A DNA stretch of 64,000 nucleotides from positions 663,792 through 727,791 of the forward strand of contig CAUYUJ010017915.1 of NCBI GenBank assembly GCA_963575745.1, written 5' to 3'. Shown in pieces: positions 19,750 to 29,117 of the stretch. Source of the DNA: Prorocentrum cordatum. Its lineage: Eukaryota > Sar > Dinophyceae > Prorocentrales > Prorocentraceae. Every line of letters starts with the position of its first letter. Within the stretch, counting starts at the first letter, position 1. Made by a program: the position numbers and the translations under genes. The notes beneath the pieces were generated by a model. It saw only the letters and a list, made by a program, of their open reading frames with translations, ran no database searches and was not told the origin of the DNA.

Positions 19750-20065
19750 AGAACCGGAGAATCGCGATTCCGCCCAATACTTCCTCCTAACATGTTTTCT
19801 GGTTGTCTGTCCAACCAACCAGAGAATTTATCTTTGCAACCGGAGAATCGCGATTCCGCTTAGGACTTACTCGCAGAAAGTTATCCCGTCCCATTTAGCC
19901 GCCAGAGAACAGCGACTTCGCATGAGTTTTCCGCACAACCATGCTTGTGAACCGTACATCTGCCGCCAGAAAATGTTGCCTTCGCATGGGATCTCCTCAC
20001 AGCCACATTCGTTGCCGCATCTCACGTCGCCAGGGAGTTGCGATTTCGCTCGAGAGTTCCTCCGC
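19750..20065. repeat. Five degenerate ~60-87 bp repeats
   Basis: A conserved core (CCGGAGAATCGCGATTCCGC, or CCAGAGAACAGCGACTTCGC, followed by a CTCCGCA-like block) recurs at about 19753, 19840, 19901, 19966 and 20030. Spacing is irregular and the units are diverged. Confidence 0.6.
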
Positions 20066-20379
20066 ATTCAAATCGCGCCTACACCGACGTAGCGACGCCG
20101 CGAATTCTATCTTCCCATGCCTGCCAAATTCTGCCGTCAGACACTTCACGTGCCTTCCATCGTGCGCTGTCCAGGCAAGCCAGATTCCAGAGCGGCAAGC
20201 CAGATTCCAGAACGGTCGCTCCTGCGAGCTTGTCCGAACTAGGCCCCACGGGGTGATCGTCCTCTCGGTTTGCGGGGTCGCCTTGGAGCCATTTTGGGGC
20301 CACCTGGGAGCCAATTTCGGGTCGTGCAGTCCGCTGGGGCGCGGCGTTGCGTTCTCTGGGTCACGACCGATCGAGGAGC

Positions 20380-21010
20380 GAGGATGCAGGGACGTTTTGA
20401 GGTCGAGGATCCGAGATCGACGGTCCATCGGAGGTCGAAGATCAGACTCTTCAACCTTGAACGGAGCCCAGATCCTGGATCGGTCCAGGGTTAGGCACTC
20501 GAGGTTTGGGGTTCGGGAGTCCAGGGCCGTTCGAAGACGGAGGATGGACGGTCAAGGATCGATGGGCGATCGAGGATCCAGGATCTGCCCTGAGTCTTGG
20601 ACTTTCGATCGAAACTGGACCATCGATCGTCCATCGGCTCTGGATTCTGCAGCCTTGGGTTGTCGATAAGTCCTGGACCTGTGGTCTTCGATCGGCCCTG
20701 GATCCTCGATCTTGGATCCTCGACACTGCACCGTCGATTCTGGTTCGACCCCGAGTCTTCGACCTTCGATCGGCCTTGGATCCTGGATCATCGGTTTGCG
20801 TTCGTTCCTCGATCCTTGGACTGCGGCCCTCGGCCCTCGATCCTCGATTGATCCTGGAACACCTCGATCGCGGGTTCTGGATATTCGGACGACGCTGGAT
20901 GACTGATTTTCGGCCCGCCCTGGATGCAAAAATTCTCGGCTTGCGGCCGAGCTTTGATATTAGGTTCGCGATCGTTCCTGCGTCCTCGATCCAACATCTT
21001 CGATTATCGG
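20380..21010. repeat. GATC/CTCGATC-rich palindromic block
   Basis: The left half repeats GAGGATCC/GATCGACG words and the right half their complements (CTCGATC, TGGATCCTCGATC). The whole looks like one long, very imperfect inverted repeat. No gene is supported in it. Confidence 0.5.
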
Positions 21011-21211
21011 TGGGCCTCGGCTCTTCCGTCCTTGATCGCGCCTCCAAGGCTGCCATCTGCGATGCATCCAGGGCCCTCAGAGTCGTTCGGAAAAAAGAGC
21101 ATCGAGGATCCATGGGAGGTCAGAGTTCTGGGGCCGACCGCACGATAATTCGGGGGGGATTGCTTCTTGAAGTGCCGATCCGCATGTTTTAGCCCTCGTC
21201 CCATGGCGCCG

Positions 21212-21311
21212 NNNNNNNNNNNNNNNNNNNNNNNNNNNNNNNNNNNNNNNNNNNNNNNNNNNNNNNNNNNNNNNNNNNNNNNNNNNNNNNNNNNNNNNNN
21301 NNNNNNNNNNN
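21212..21311. other. Assembly gap, 100 N
   Basis: Exactly 100 unknown bases, directly followed by a TCC tract, so the true length is unknown. Confidence 0.99.
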
Positions 21312-21594
21312 TCCTCCTCCTCCTCCTCCCCCTCCTCCTCCTCCTCCTCCCCTCCTCCCCCCGTCCCTCCCTCCAGCCCTGCGCCCTGGCGCGAACACCG
21401 AGGCACGGGCCTCGTCGTGGGGCCCGCTGGGCGGCGCGTGGCAGGGCGCCGCTGGCGGGTACGCAGGCGGGCGAGCCGCTGCGCCGCCCGGCCGCCCGGC
21501 ACCTTGTCCGGGTGGGAGGTGGAGGAGCAGAGTCCGGAAGGGAGGAGGAGGAGGAGGAGGAGGAGGAGGAGGAGGAGGAGGAGGAGGGAGGAGC
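21312..21594. repeat. TCC tract, GC-rich spacer, GGA tract
   Basis: TCC repeats (21312-21360) and GGA repeats (21538-21593) enclose a GC-rich spacer with an open, possibly coding frame (GANTEARASSWGPLGG). The GGA tract is the left part of the target of the LINE-like insertion; it continues at 26371. Confidence 0.7.
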
Positions 21595-21610
21595 GGACGA
21601 AGGGCGAAGG
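21594..21610. repeat. Target-site duplication, 3' copy
   Basis: CGGACGAAGGGCGAAGG (17 bp) is identical to 26355-26371. It marks the 3' boundary of the minus-strand retro-insertion. Confidence 0.85.
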
Positions 21611-22028
21611 ATCGCACGCCACTGAGGGGAAAGGGGGGGGGAAGGAAGTCCGACGGTCCAAACAACCCAGGGGGGGCCATCAGAGGGGAATTTTTGTCAC
21701 CCTGGCAGGAAGGCCCAAGACCTGCCAGGGGCCAGCGACAGGGCCCCCCCTGGGTATCTAACCGCCCAGTTCTTCTACATCCAGATCACTGTCTGGGCCT
21801 CGTTCACATCGCCTCAGTCCCAACTCAGCGGCTTCGAACTCATTAGGCCCGAACGCTTGCAGGACATCGGCCAGGCACAAACCTGCACGTGCAGGATGGT
21901 CCGAAGTGGCTCTGGCCACACCTACATCTCCCATCTGGGCCTTCTTGGGCTCCGAGACCCCCCCCACCAGCTCTCGCGCCCAAGCCCCAGGAGTTAGCCA
22001 GGAGCCCAGTTTGAGAGACCTGCTTGTC

Positions 22029-23570
22029 CTAGCTGACTGCCCAAGAGCTCTTCCTGCCTAGGTCAGCCAAGGTCTGCTGGGACCCTCCACAGCCCTGACG
22101 CAGGCCTCTGGATCCCGCAGACACCGTGGCATACTCTCCGTAGGTCGAACAAAAAAGAATAGGAGGCTGTTTATCCTCATCCGCTAGCTGCAGCAAAACA
22201 AGCCCTCCGATGAAAGCAGGGGCCTGACGGGCATCCTCTGCCATCGCCAGCAGCTCGGGCGCCAAGGGCTCTGATGGAGGTCTCGAGGACAGTTGAGGAG
22301 CGTCGGGAGGAGGAGCAGGAGCAGCAGCACCATCAGCACCACCCACCCCCCGCCACCACACCGCCTCAAGTGCCTCCTCAAAGTCGGATCTCCCTTCCAG
22401 GGAGATCTCTGTGAGCCCCTGGACTCCGACATTGTCCAACCTGCCTTCCTGCACATCTGGGGCTTCAGCCCTACAAATGGACTGCAGGAGAAGGCGTGCG
22501 ACCTGGAGCATGCCTTTGGACATCATGACAACATTGGACGGGCAACCGCATAGCTCCGCCCTTAAATCCGAAAGTCGATCGGCTTCGGCACTGCCCTCCC
22601 ACTCACAGTGCCTGATACGCCCTTCGCGCATCACAGTCACCGTCGTGTGGGCCGCCACCTTACAGAAACTCACCAGATCGGGCGCTCCTTCATGGAACGC
22701 TTCTTTCCAAAGAGGCGCCGCTTGTCCTTCAACCTTGAGCTCCCAATCACGCAAAGTGCGAACGAGTGCCGCCTGCCCGGCAAGCGGCCTGGGACCTCTT
22801 ACTGGCACAGTGAGATCCTCGTCCTCAAGGACTGGCAAAGAACGCTGAGCGGGGCCTTCCGAGCATTTGTGAGCCCCCCGACCTCGACGCCCGACCGCCG
22901 ACCGAGCCCACGTTGTCCATCTCTTTCGGCCTTCCGCCGCCTCCTGCTGCACTCTACTGTCCACTGCACACTGAAAGGCATTCACAAAGCCTACGCTACT
23001 GGGACCCCCTAGGCCTTGAAAAAGTTCAGCCACCGTCAGTCCCGCGAGCCGAGGTCCTTCAGCCTCCACCAGCAGGTCCTGCAGCGGCCTGGCCGAGTCA
23101 AACAGGCGCCGCCGTCTGTCGTCTGTCGCCGCCTTCATATCCACCAAGGTCAAACGCCTCAAAAACAACCAGCGTTGGGTCCCAGGAAGGGAGCGCCTGT
23201 GCAGCTCCCGACCCCACGCTGCTTCTAGCGGCCCTGCCTGAATTTGGCAGCCCTTGGCTCCGCCAAAAAACTGCTTGTCATCTAGCTCATGAAGGCGACC
23301 GCGGGCCAACTCGGCAGCGTCGAACACCTGCGCCATCGCTGCTTGGGGCGAGGGCGAAGCCCAGTCAAATAGGGGCGACTGCTGGCTGGGGTCCCACTGC
23401 ATGCGGGCCTTCTCCTCTTCATCCTTGGGCAACGGGAGACTACGAGGCGCCACTCGCGGCCAAGCATTGGCCTGTCCAGCCACCTGCTTGGATTGAAGCA
23501 CAACTGCAGAATGAGGCCCAACTGGCGTGTTAGGCTGCTCAATGCATTCTTTACCATGAAATACCATGAA
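22029..23570 (-). pseudogene. LINE ORF2 linker region (after the endonuclease)
   Basis: A 500-residue open frame continues from the endonuclease C-terminus after a frame change near 23570. Early residues (VGPHSAVVLQ) and the Trp/Arg-rich stretch RKRWTTWARSAVGRRGRGAH resemble the region between endonuclease and RT in dinoflagellate LINEs. The rest (to the stop at 22029) has no recognised motif. The YxDD-type RT core expected next is absent. The family link is inference from the pattern. Confidence 0.55.
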
Positions 23571-24165
23571 ATTCGAGACCGCGGCCGACTTCCAAAAAGT
23601 CGCACCCGTTACTGTGGCTCGTCTCTCCTGGGGGCCTGACCACAATCGCCCCAAGGAGAACTGCCCACTGGGATGTAGTCAGCTGCTCCGCATCAATGTG
23701 CCAGTCTGCTCCTAGAACAAACGGGCAGCCCACCAAGGCCACCGCTTCCCTGAGCTCCTCTGCAAACGCGAGGTTGTCGCCTGAGGGCCCAAGCGTGGTG
23801 TGGCCGTACACTGAACCAAAAAATGGACGGGGAGGAATGGTGCAACATGACCTTGACAATGCAGAGCCTCTCAGACCAGCTGCTCTGCCCATGCCCGTTG
23901 CTGCCACAATGAGCCTTACGTGCGATGGCCGCCCTTCCAGACGTCTCTCGGCGCCCCGCTCCCGTTCGCGCCGCTTCCGCGAACCATGACATGTATCCAG
24001 CTGTGTGACCCCAACTGCGAGCCGCGTCGAACTGTTCCAGTTCCAGCCTATGTTCTTGATTGAATAAGGCATCGAGCACAAAATCTTTCACGCTCAAGGC
24101 CCATCCCATGTGATTCTGAGCCGTAGACCACGAACTGCTGTTGTAGCTGACCAGTTGGAAATCCA
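23570..24165 (-). pseudogene. LINE ORF2 apurinic-type endonuclease domain, frameshifted
   Basis: The N-terminal part reads FQLVSYNSSSWSTAQ and NQEHRLELEQF, the Asn and Glu motifs of exonuclease-endonuclease-phosphatase nucleases. After a frame change near 23960 comes VYGHTTLGPSGDNLAF, then FVLGADWHIDAEQL (the GDFN-like motif with His in place of Asn), then SNGCDFLEV (the SxxDF-like motif). In intact LINEs this domain nicks target DNA. The frameshift and the Asn-to-His change argue that it is inactive. Confidence 0.75.
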
Positions 24166-24985
24166 ATCTCCGAGATGTGGGTGGAGGGCCGCTCCGACCT
24201 GGGGCATCGACCATCTGCGCGTCTGCAGCCCAGGAAGGAGGCTGGGTCTGATCGAAGGCTTCGGCCACCCGCACGTCTGCGGCATCGATCCAAGACCCGC
24301 TGCCGTCCTTTAGGGTCTGCCCTCCAGCGGGCCCCCCAGGGGCCACCAGCCCCGAACCTCCTGCGCGCCGCCGCCTCCACTGCTGTGAGGGGGCAAGGCC
24401 GCCCCACGCTGGGGCATCGACCGCCTGCACGTCAGCAGCCCAGGGTGGCGGCTGAGTCTGATCGAAGGCATCGGCCACCCACTCGTCTGCGGCTCCAATC
24501 CAAGACCCGCTGCCTGCCTTGAGGGTCTGCCTTTTTTCACGGGCTCCCCAGGGACCGCCAGCCCCGAATAACCAGCGCGCCACCGCCTCGTATGCAGCGT
24601 GGGGGCTAGGCCGCTCCAACTTGGGGCATCGACCACCTGCGCGTCTGCAGCCCAAGGTGGAGGCTGGATCCGATCGAAGGCATCGACCACCCGCGCGTCT
24701 GCGGCATCGATCAAAGACCCGCCGCCTGCCTTTAGGGTCTGCCCTTCCATGGGCTCCCCAAGGACCGCCAGCCCCGAAAAACCAGCGCGCCACCGCCTCG
24801 CATGCGGCGAGGGGGCAAGGCCGATCCACCTTGGGGCTTCGACCAGCTGCACGTCTGCAGCCCAAGGTGGAGGCTGGATCCGATCGAAGGCATCGACCAC
24901 CCGCACGTCTGCGGCCTCGATCCAGGACCCGCTGCCCGCCTTTAGGGTCTGCCCTTCCGCGGGCCCCCCAGGGGCCGCCAGCCCA
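24130..24985 (-). repeat. Four ~210-bp tandem repeats encoding a 70-residue unit
   Basis: AGGGTCTGCC occurs at about 24312, 24522, 24734 and 24944, giving 210-212 bp spacing. On the minus strand the unit reads EGQTLKAGSGSWIEAADVRV, then DAFDRIQPPPWAADVQLVEA, and so on. Units keep one frame except for a shift in a T-run near 24532. The repeat lies between ORF1 and the endonuclease, where LINEs usually have no such array. Confidence 0.85.
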
Positions 24986-25036
24986 GAAACAAAAAAAAAA
25001 AAAAACGCGTGCCGCCTGCCTGACAGCTGCTGAGCC

Positions 25037-26173
25037 CTAGAGGCCCGACCCACTGCCCTCGGCCAGCTTGGCTCTTGCCGCTTCGACAGCAGCTTGCAGC
25101 TCCTGGGTGCTGGGAGCGTCGGCCCCCCCCGAGGGTGTCGTGGCCGCCGGCTCAGGCACTGCAAACTCAGCACCAGACACGGCAGCGCCAGCCGCAGGGG
25201 GAGCCCCATGCGCCGATGCGGGTGGCGTCCCAGGCTGGTCGGCGGCGGCGGCACTGGCGCCATCGCCACGGTCGGACTGGCGGGCACGCTTGGCCGACAA
25301 GCGTTTCCGCATGTCTCTGGGTTCAGCTCTGAGCCGCTGAATGCTGTCAGCGCTGGGCCCGATGGCAGCAACAATTGCCTTCAGGATCTCCGCCTCCATG
25401 TTGCTTTTGAGGGCGAGCCACCGCTGCTTGTCCTCGTCTTCAATCTCGGGCTCGCTGAGGTCGAGAGCCTCGCCGTCCACGATCTCCACGCCATCGAAGG
25501 CACTCTCCTCCCCCAGCAACTGCGACAGGTTGATCTGGGAGCCAGTCGGCATATGCACCGCATCTGGCGGAGGCCCCGCACCAGGCGTCGAGCCACGGGC
25601 CTTCTGCAGCTCGACCTTGGGCTCCTCTTGCCAGGCAGTCTTGGCCTGCGCCGCCCAAACTGCCGCCTCCCGGGTCTTCTGGCTGCACTCCGCCAGCCAG
25701 CGCCGCGCCTCATCCTCCTGGCGGGCCGCATGCTCCAGGGCCTTCTCCGCCCTCCTGCACGCCACTCCCTTCGCGCTGATGGTCTCCTCCAACAGCGGCT
25801 GGCGGGCTGGCTGCGCAGGCGCGGGCGGCGCCACAACCCTGACCAAGGCCTGCAGCTCCTGCGCACCTGCGTCCGCCTTGACATGCTGCTGGAGCTGCTT
25901 GAGGATCTCCGCCACTGTCGGTTGCGGGGCCGCCCCTCGCTGTGGTGGCGTCGAGACTTTCGGTGCCTCCAGGCGGCTGGGTGCCCAGGTCCCTGGCGGG
26001 TGCCCACCACCATCATCGCCAGGCGACCAAACTCCTCTGGCCTGGGGCCACGACATCGGCGACGAGGGGACCAACGCATTGCCACAGGAGAAGCAACTTT
26101 CACGCGACTTCCAGTTCCAGCGGTATCGGCAGCTTGAGCAAAAAAGGTAGCCTTTGGCGGCATCCTTGCCCAT
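25037..26173 (-). CDS. LINE-like ORF1 protein with N-terminal zinc finger
   Basis: The first ATG in the frame is at 26173 (MGKDAAKGYLFC), giving about 378 residues; an extension to 26308 would need a GTG start. A zinc finger follows at once: C-x2-C-x11-C-x2-C (FCSSCRYRW ... SCFSCGNAL), similar to RanBP2 fingers. The middle (EKALEHAARQEDEARRWLAE) is charged and coiled-coil-like. The C-terminus is basic (KRLSAKRARQSDRGD) and then Ala/Pro-rich. ORF1 proteins of LINEs bind the element RNA. This frame is intact although ORF2 is broken. The leader relic lies 163 nt upstream. Confidence 0.7.
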   Translation of the reverse strand: MGKDAAKGYLFCSSCRYRWNWKSRESCFSCGNALVPSSPMSWPQARGVWSPGDDGGGHPPGTWAPSRLEAPKVSTPPQRGAAPQPTVAEILKQLQQHVKADAGAQELQALVRVVAPPAPAQPARQPLLEETISAKGVACRRAEKALEHAARQEDEARRWLAECSQKTREAAVWAAQAKTAWQEEPKVELQKARGSTPGAGPPPDAVHMPTGSQINLSQLLGEESAFDGVEIVDGEALDLSEPEIEDEDKQRWLALKSNMEAEILKAIVAAIGPSADSIQRLRAEPRDMRKRLSAKRARQSDRGDGASAAAADQPGTPPASAHGAPPAAGAAVSGAEFAVPEPAATTPSGGADAPSTQELQAAVEAARAKLAEGSGSGL

Positions 26174-26336
26174 GGGCTCCTCCAGGGGCTCACCCAGAAC
26201 GGGAAGATGTTGTGCCAGTGAGGCGCCAGGTACAATCGCGGAGTGGCCGTGAAGCCGTGTGTGAAAACGGCCTGGACGAAGGCCCAGGGATCGCAGGTGG
26301 GGGCGCACCTCCCCCTTGCCACCCTCCCGCTACGGA

Positions 26337-26358
26337 CTTGAGCCAAAATGGCCACGGA
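26337..26358 (-). other. Dinoflagellate spliced-leader relic at the 5' end of the LINE-like insertion
   Basis: Read on the minus strand the 22 bases match the dinoflagellate spliced leader except one A-to-G change. The diagnostic CCATTTTGGCTCAAG is complete. The first four bases (TCCG) overlap the 17-bp target duplication, so the element begins exactly with the leader. This indicates that the template was a trans-spliced mRNA. Confidence 0.9.
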
Positions 26359-26371
26359 CGAAGGGCGAAGG
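26355..26371. repeat. Target-site duplication, 5' copy
   Basis: CGGACGAAGGGCGAAGG, identical to 21594-21610. Confidence 0.85.
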
Positions 26372-26885
26372 AGGAGGGAGGAGGAGGGTGGAGGAAGGAG
26401 GGGGACAAAGGAGGAGGGAGGGTGGCGGGGGGATGAGGGTGGGGGAAGAGGAGGTGGACTAGGGAGGGGGAGGAGGAGGATGATGATGAGGAGGAGGAGG
26501 AGGAAGAGGAGGAAGAGGAGGAGGAAGAGGCGGAGGAGGAGGAGGAGGAGGAGGAGGAGAGGGAGGAGGAGGAGGAGGCGGAGGAGGAGGAGGAGGAGGA
26601 GGAGGAGGAGAAGAGGAGGAGGAGGAGGAGGAGGAGGAGGAGAGGAGGGAGAGGAGGAGGAGGAAGAGGAGGAGGAGGAGGAGGACGAGAGGAGGAGGAG
26701 GAGGAGGAGGAGGAGCCTGGGCGTGGGCCAAAGAGGAGGAGGGGGGAGGAGGTGGAGGGCGAGGAGGAGGACCAGAGAGGAGGAGGAGGAGGGGAGGAGG
26801 AGGAGGAGGAGAGGAGGAGGAGGAGGGAGGAGGAGGAGGAGGGAGCGAGGAGGAGGAGGAGGAGGGCGAGGAGGAGGAGGTCTGT
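26372..26885. repeat. GGA triplet tract
   Basis: About 500 bp of GGA/GAG repeats. Frames across it encode Arg/Glu or Ser/Pro/Leu homopolymers and are not genes. Confidence 0.95.
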
Positions 26886-26939
26886 CTGATTTTGTTCGCC
26901 TGTCTGTCTGTAGCCAGCTCTGGGACACCCGCGGCATCG

Positions 26940-27155
26940 TGCACTCCCCCCCCCGCTACCCCCGCCGCCCCGCCCACACTCCTCCGCCGACCCCCTCCCT
27001 GGCCCGCCCTGCTTCGCCCTCCCCTGCGCCCGCTGATTTCCTCCGAGCCCTGGGGCTTTCATTTTCCCCTCACGGCATCGGGAGGAGGAGGAGGAGGAGG
27101 AGGAGGAGGAGGAGGAGGAGGTGGTGGAGGAGGCGGAGGAGGAGGAGGAGGAGGC
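26940..27155. repeat. C-rich block followed by a GGA tract
   Basis: TGCACTCCC, a C-rich run and CGCCCGCTGATTTCCTCCGA resemble 28555-28680 (CGCCCGCCGATCTCCTCGGA). A GGA tract follows (27075-27155). Confidence 0.55.
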
Positions 27156-27545
27156 TAATGCGATTAATGCCATCATGAGAAACATATGAAAATGATGAGA
27201 ATAAAACAGATAATATGAGTAAGGCTAGCAATGATAACGCGAATGAGACTCACAATAATACGTATATTAAGAAAACTTACCAGCATAAGCATCAGGCACA
27301 AACTTTGAAGAAGAAGAAGAAGACGAAGAAAAGAAGGAGGCGGAGGAGGAGGAGGAGGCAAATGCGATTAATGGTATCATGTGAAACATATGAAGATGAT
27401 GCTAGTAAAAAAAGAGATAATATGAGTAAGGCTAGCAATAATAATACGAATGTGACTCACAATCGTACGTATACTAAGAATACTTACAAACAGAAGCATA
27501 AGACACATACTTTGAAGAAAAAGAAGAAAAGAAGGAGGTGGAGGA
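27150..27545. repeat. Two tandem copies of a ~200-bp AT-rich unit
   Basis: The units (about 27150-27350 and 27356-27545) share AATGCGATTAATG, GATAATATGAGTAAGGCTAG and CTTTGAAGAA, and each ends in a GAAGAA/GGA tract. A frame (27215-27778) reads through both copies, but its Lys/Arg-homopolymer content argues against a gene. Confidence 0.7.
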
Positions 27546-27594
27546 GGAGGACGAGGAGGAGGAGGAGGAGGAGGATCGGGATCAGGAGGTGGAC

Positions 27595-28260
27595 CAGTGT
27601 GAACCCAAGGGTCATCAACGATGTTGGAGAAAACCCTCCCTCCAAGCTCCCTCTTCATAGGCCCCTACAACGGTTCATTTCCATCGATGGAACCGCCATG
27701 TTGGAAGACACCCGTTTGATGACCCTGAAGCATGCCAAAACATTGTTCTCGGGATTCCAACGCCACGGATCAACCTGATTGTTGTGTCTTGACGATCCGG
27801 AATCGCGCAACGCCATTCATAGGCCTTCAACACAGAGAACCATCGTAACTGTTGCACCCGCATAATCCTGACTCCTTCCAAAGCACAATGTCTGGTACGT
27901 TGATGATGGGAATCCGTGAAATTCTTGTATGAAAAAAAAGAGTGTGCGCCGCGCTAAGGCGATAGCCACATGTTGAAAAGGAATTGCCTTAATCCGTAAA
28001 ACTCTTGCAATGTTTTAAAACGATGTTGCGCCGCGCTGGGGCGAGAACCACATTTTGAAACCGACCCGCCCTCTACCCGTGAAGCTCTTGCAATGTTTAA
28101 AGCGAATGTGCGCGGCGCGAAAGCGAGAGCCACATTTTGAAAACCACTCGTCCTCAATATGCGAAACCCTTGCAAATGTTTACAACGAATGTGCGCCGCA
28201 CTAAGGCGAGAGCCACATTTTGAAAGCGGCCCGCCCTCCATCTGTTAAATTGTTACCAAA
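27595..28260. repeat. Family L repeat copy 2
   Basis: It is the diverged partner of 16275-16875. The second half has four ~80-bp tandem units built on GCGAGAGCCACATTTTGAAA. Confidence 0.75.
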
Positions 28261-28319
28261 TTTTGAGCTTCAGAGTCATTAGCGACAGGGAGGGAGAAGT
28301 TATTTATAAGGAAAAGAAG

Positions 28320-28560
28320 TGGAGGATGATGAGGAGGAGGAGGAAGAGGAGGGAAAGGAGAAAGAGGAGGAGGAGGACGGGGAGAAGGAGGGGGAGGAGG
28401 AGGAAGAGGAGGAGGAAGAGGAGGAAGAGTAGGAAGAGGAGGGGATGAGGAGGAGGAGGAGGAGGAGGAGGAGAGGAGGAGGAGGAGGAGGAAGGAGGAG
28501 GAGAGGAGGAGGAGGAGGAGGAGGAGGAGCAGCAGGAGAAGAAGGAGGAGGAGGACTGCA
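28320..28560. repeat. GGA triplet tract
   Basis: GGA/GAA-rich repeats upstream of the coding-like island at 28680. Confidence 0.9.
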
Positions 28561-28679
28561 CTCCCACTCCCCTCCCCCCCCATTCCGCCCGCGCTCCTCC
28601 GCCCCCCGCCCTCCCCGCCCCCCGCCCTCCGCCCCCCGCCCATGCCTCCCCTCCGCCCGCCGATCTCCTCGGAGCGCAG

Positions 28680-28775
28680 AGGTGGTGCCGCGCACCCAGG
28701 GCTGCTGCAGGAGCGCCGGCCTCTGCTATACGACTTGGCGCGGGAGCGGGCGGGGGCACTGGAGATGAGCGAAAG
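28680..28775 (+). CDS. Coding-like island between GGA tracts, unknown function
   Basis: The frame reads GAAHPGLLQERRPLLYDLAR, then ERAGALEMSERG. It lies between GGA tracts at 28320-28560 and 28785-28950, which could be introns. No family was recognised. Confidence 0.35.
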
Positions 28776-28784
28776 GGGGAGGGG

Positions 28785-28950
28785 GAGGAGAAGGGGAAGG
28801 AGAGAAGGAGGAGGGAGAGGGGGAGGGGAGGAGGAGGGGGAGGAGGAGGAGGAGGAGGGGGAGGGGGAGGAGGAGAAGGAGGAGGAAAGGAGGAGAGGGA
28901 GGACGACAGGGAAGATAGGGGAGCAGGAGGAGGAGGAAGAGGAGGAGGAT
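28785..28950. repeat. GGA triplet tract
   Basis: GGGGA/GGA repeats downstream of the island. Confidence 0.9.
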
Positions 28951-29069
28951 CATCGGGGATCGGGGGATCGGGAGTTTTTGTCAGACGTTGTTGGCCTGTC
29001 CCTGTGCCTCCAGAGGCCTGCGCAGGCCTCCTGGCTCTTGGGGATCTGCGAAGGCCTCCCGCAATGCAT

Positions 29070-29072
29070 ATA

Positions 29073-29117
<45 letters not shown>

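Larger units (their letters stand above)
21611..26358 (-). mobile_element. LINE-like retro-insertion with a 5' spliced leader and 17-bp target duplication
   Basis: The element is read on the minus strand. Its 5' end is a dinoflagellate spliced-leader relic (26337-26358). ORF1 (25037-26173), a 70-residue tandem repeat, an endonuclease region and a long linker (to 22029) follow. 21611-22028 has only a short frame (21758-21967). Perfect 17-bp direct repeats flank it. No reverse transcriptase motif is visible, and there is no poly(A) at the 3' end. The simplest reading is that a trans-spliced LINE-type mRNA, already lacking its RT region or ending early, was copied into a GGA tract. At least two or three frameshifts show that the copy is dead. 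Confidence 0.85.

Noticed and set aside
19750-20065. CRISPR-like conserved blocks with variable spacers
   Set aside because: Repeats are strongly diverged, spacing is irregular (61-87 bp) and no cas genes are possible in this context.
26322-26336. A second, tandem spliced-leader relic (TCCGTAGC) directly after the first
   Set aside because: Only 8 bases match, and recycled leaders normally keep the 3' part (CCATTTTGGCTCAAG), not the 5' part; probably chance.
27215-27778. 187-codon frame with MSKASN repeats as a repeat protein
   Set aside because: It is a tandem DNA duplication including GAA and GGA tracts; half of it is Lys/Arg homopolymer.
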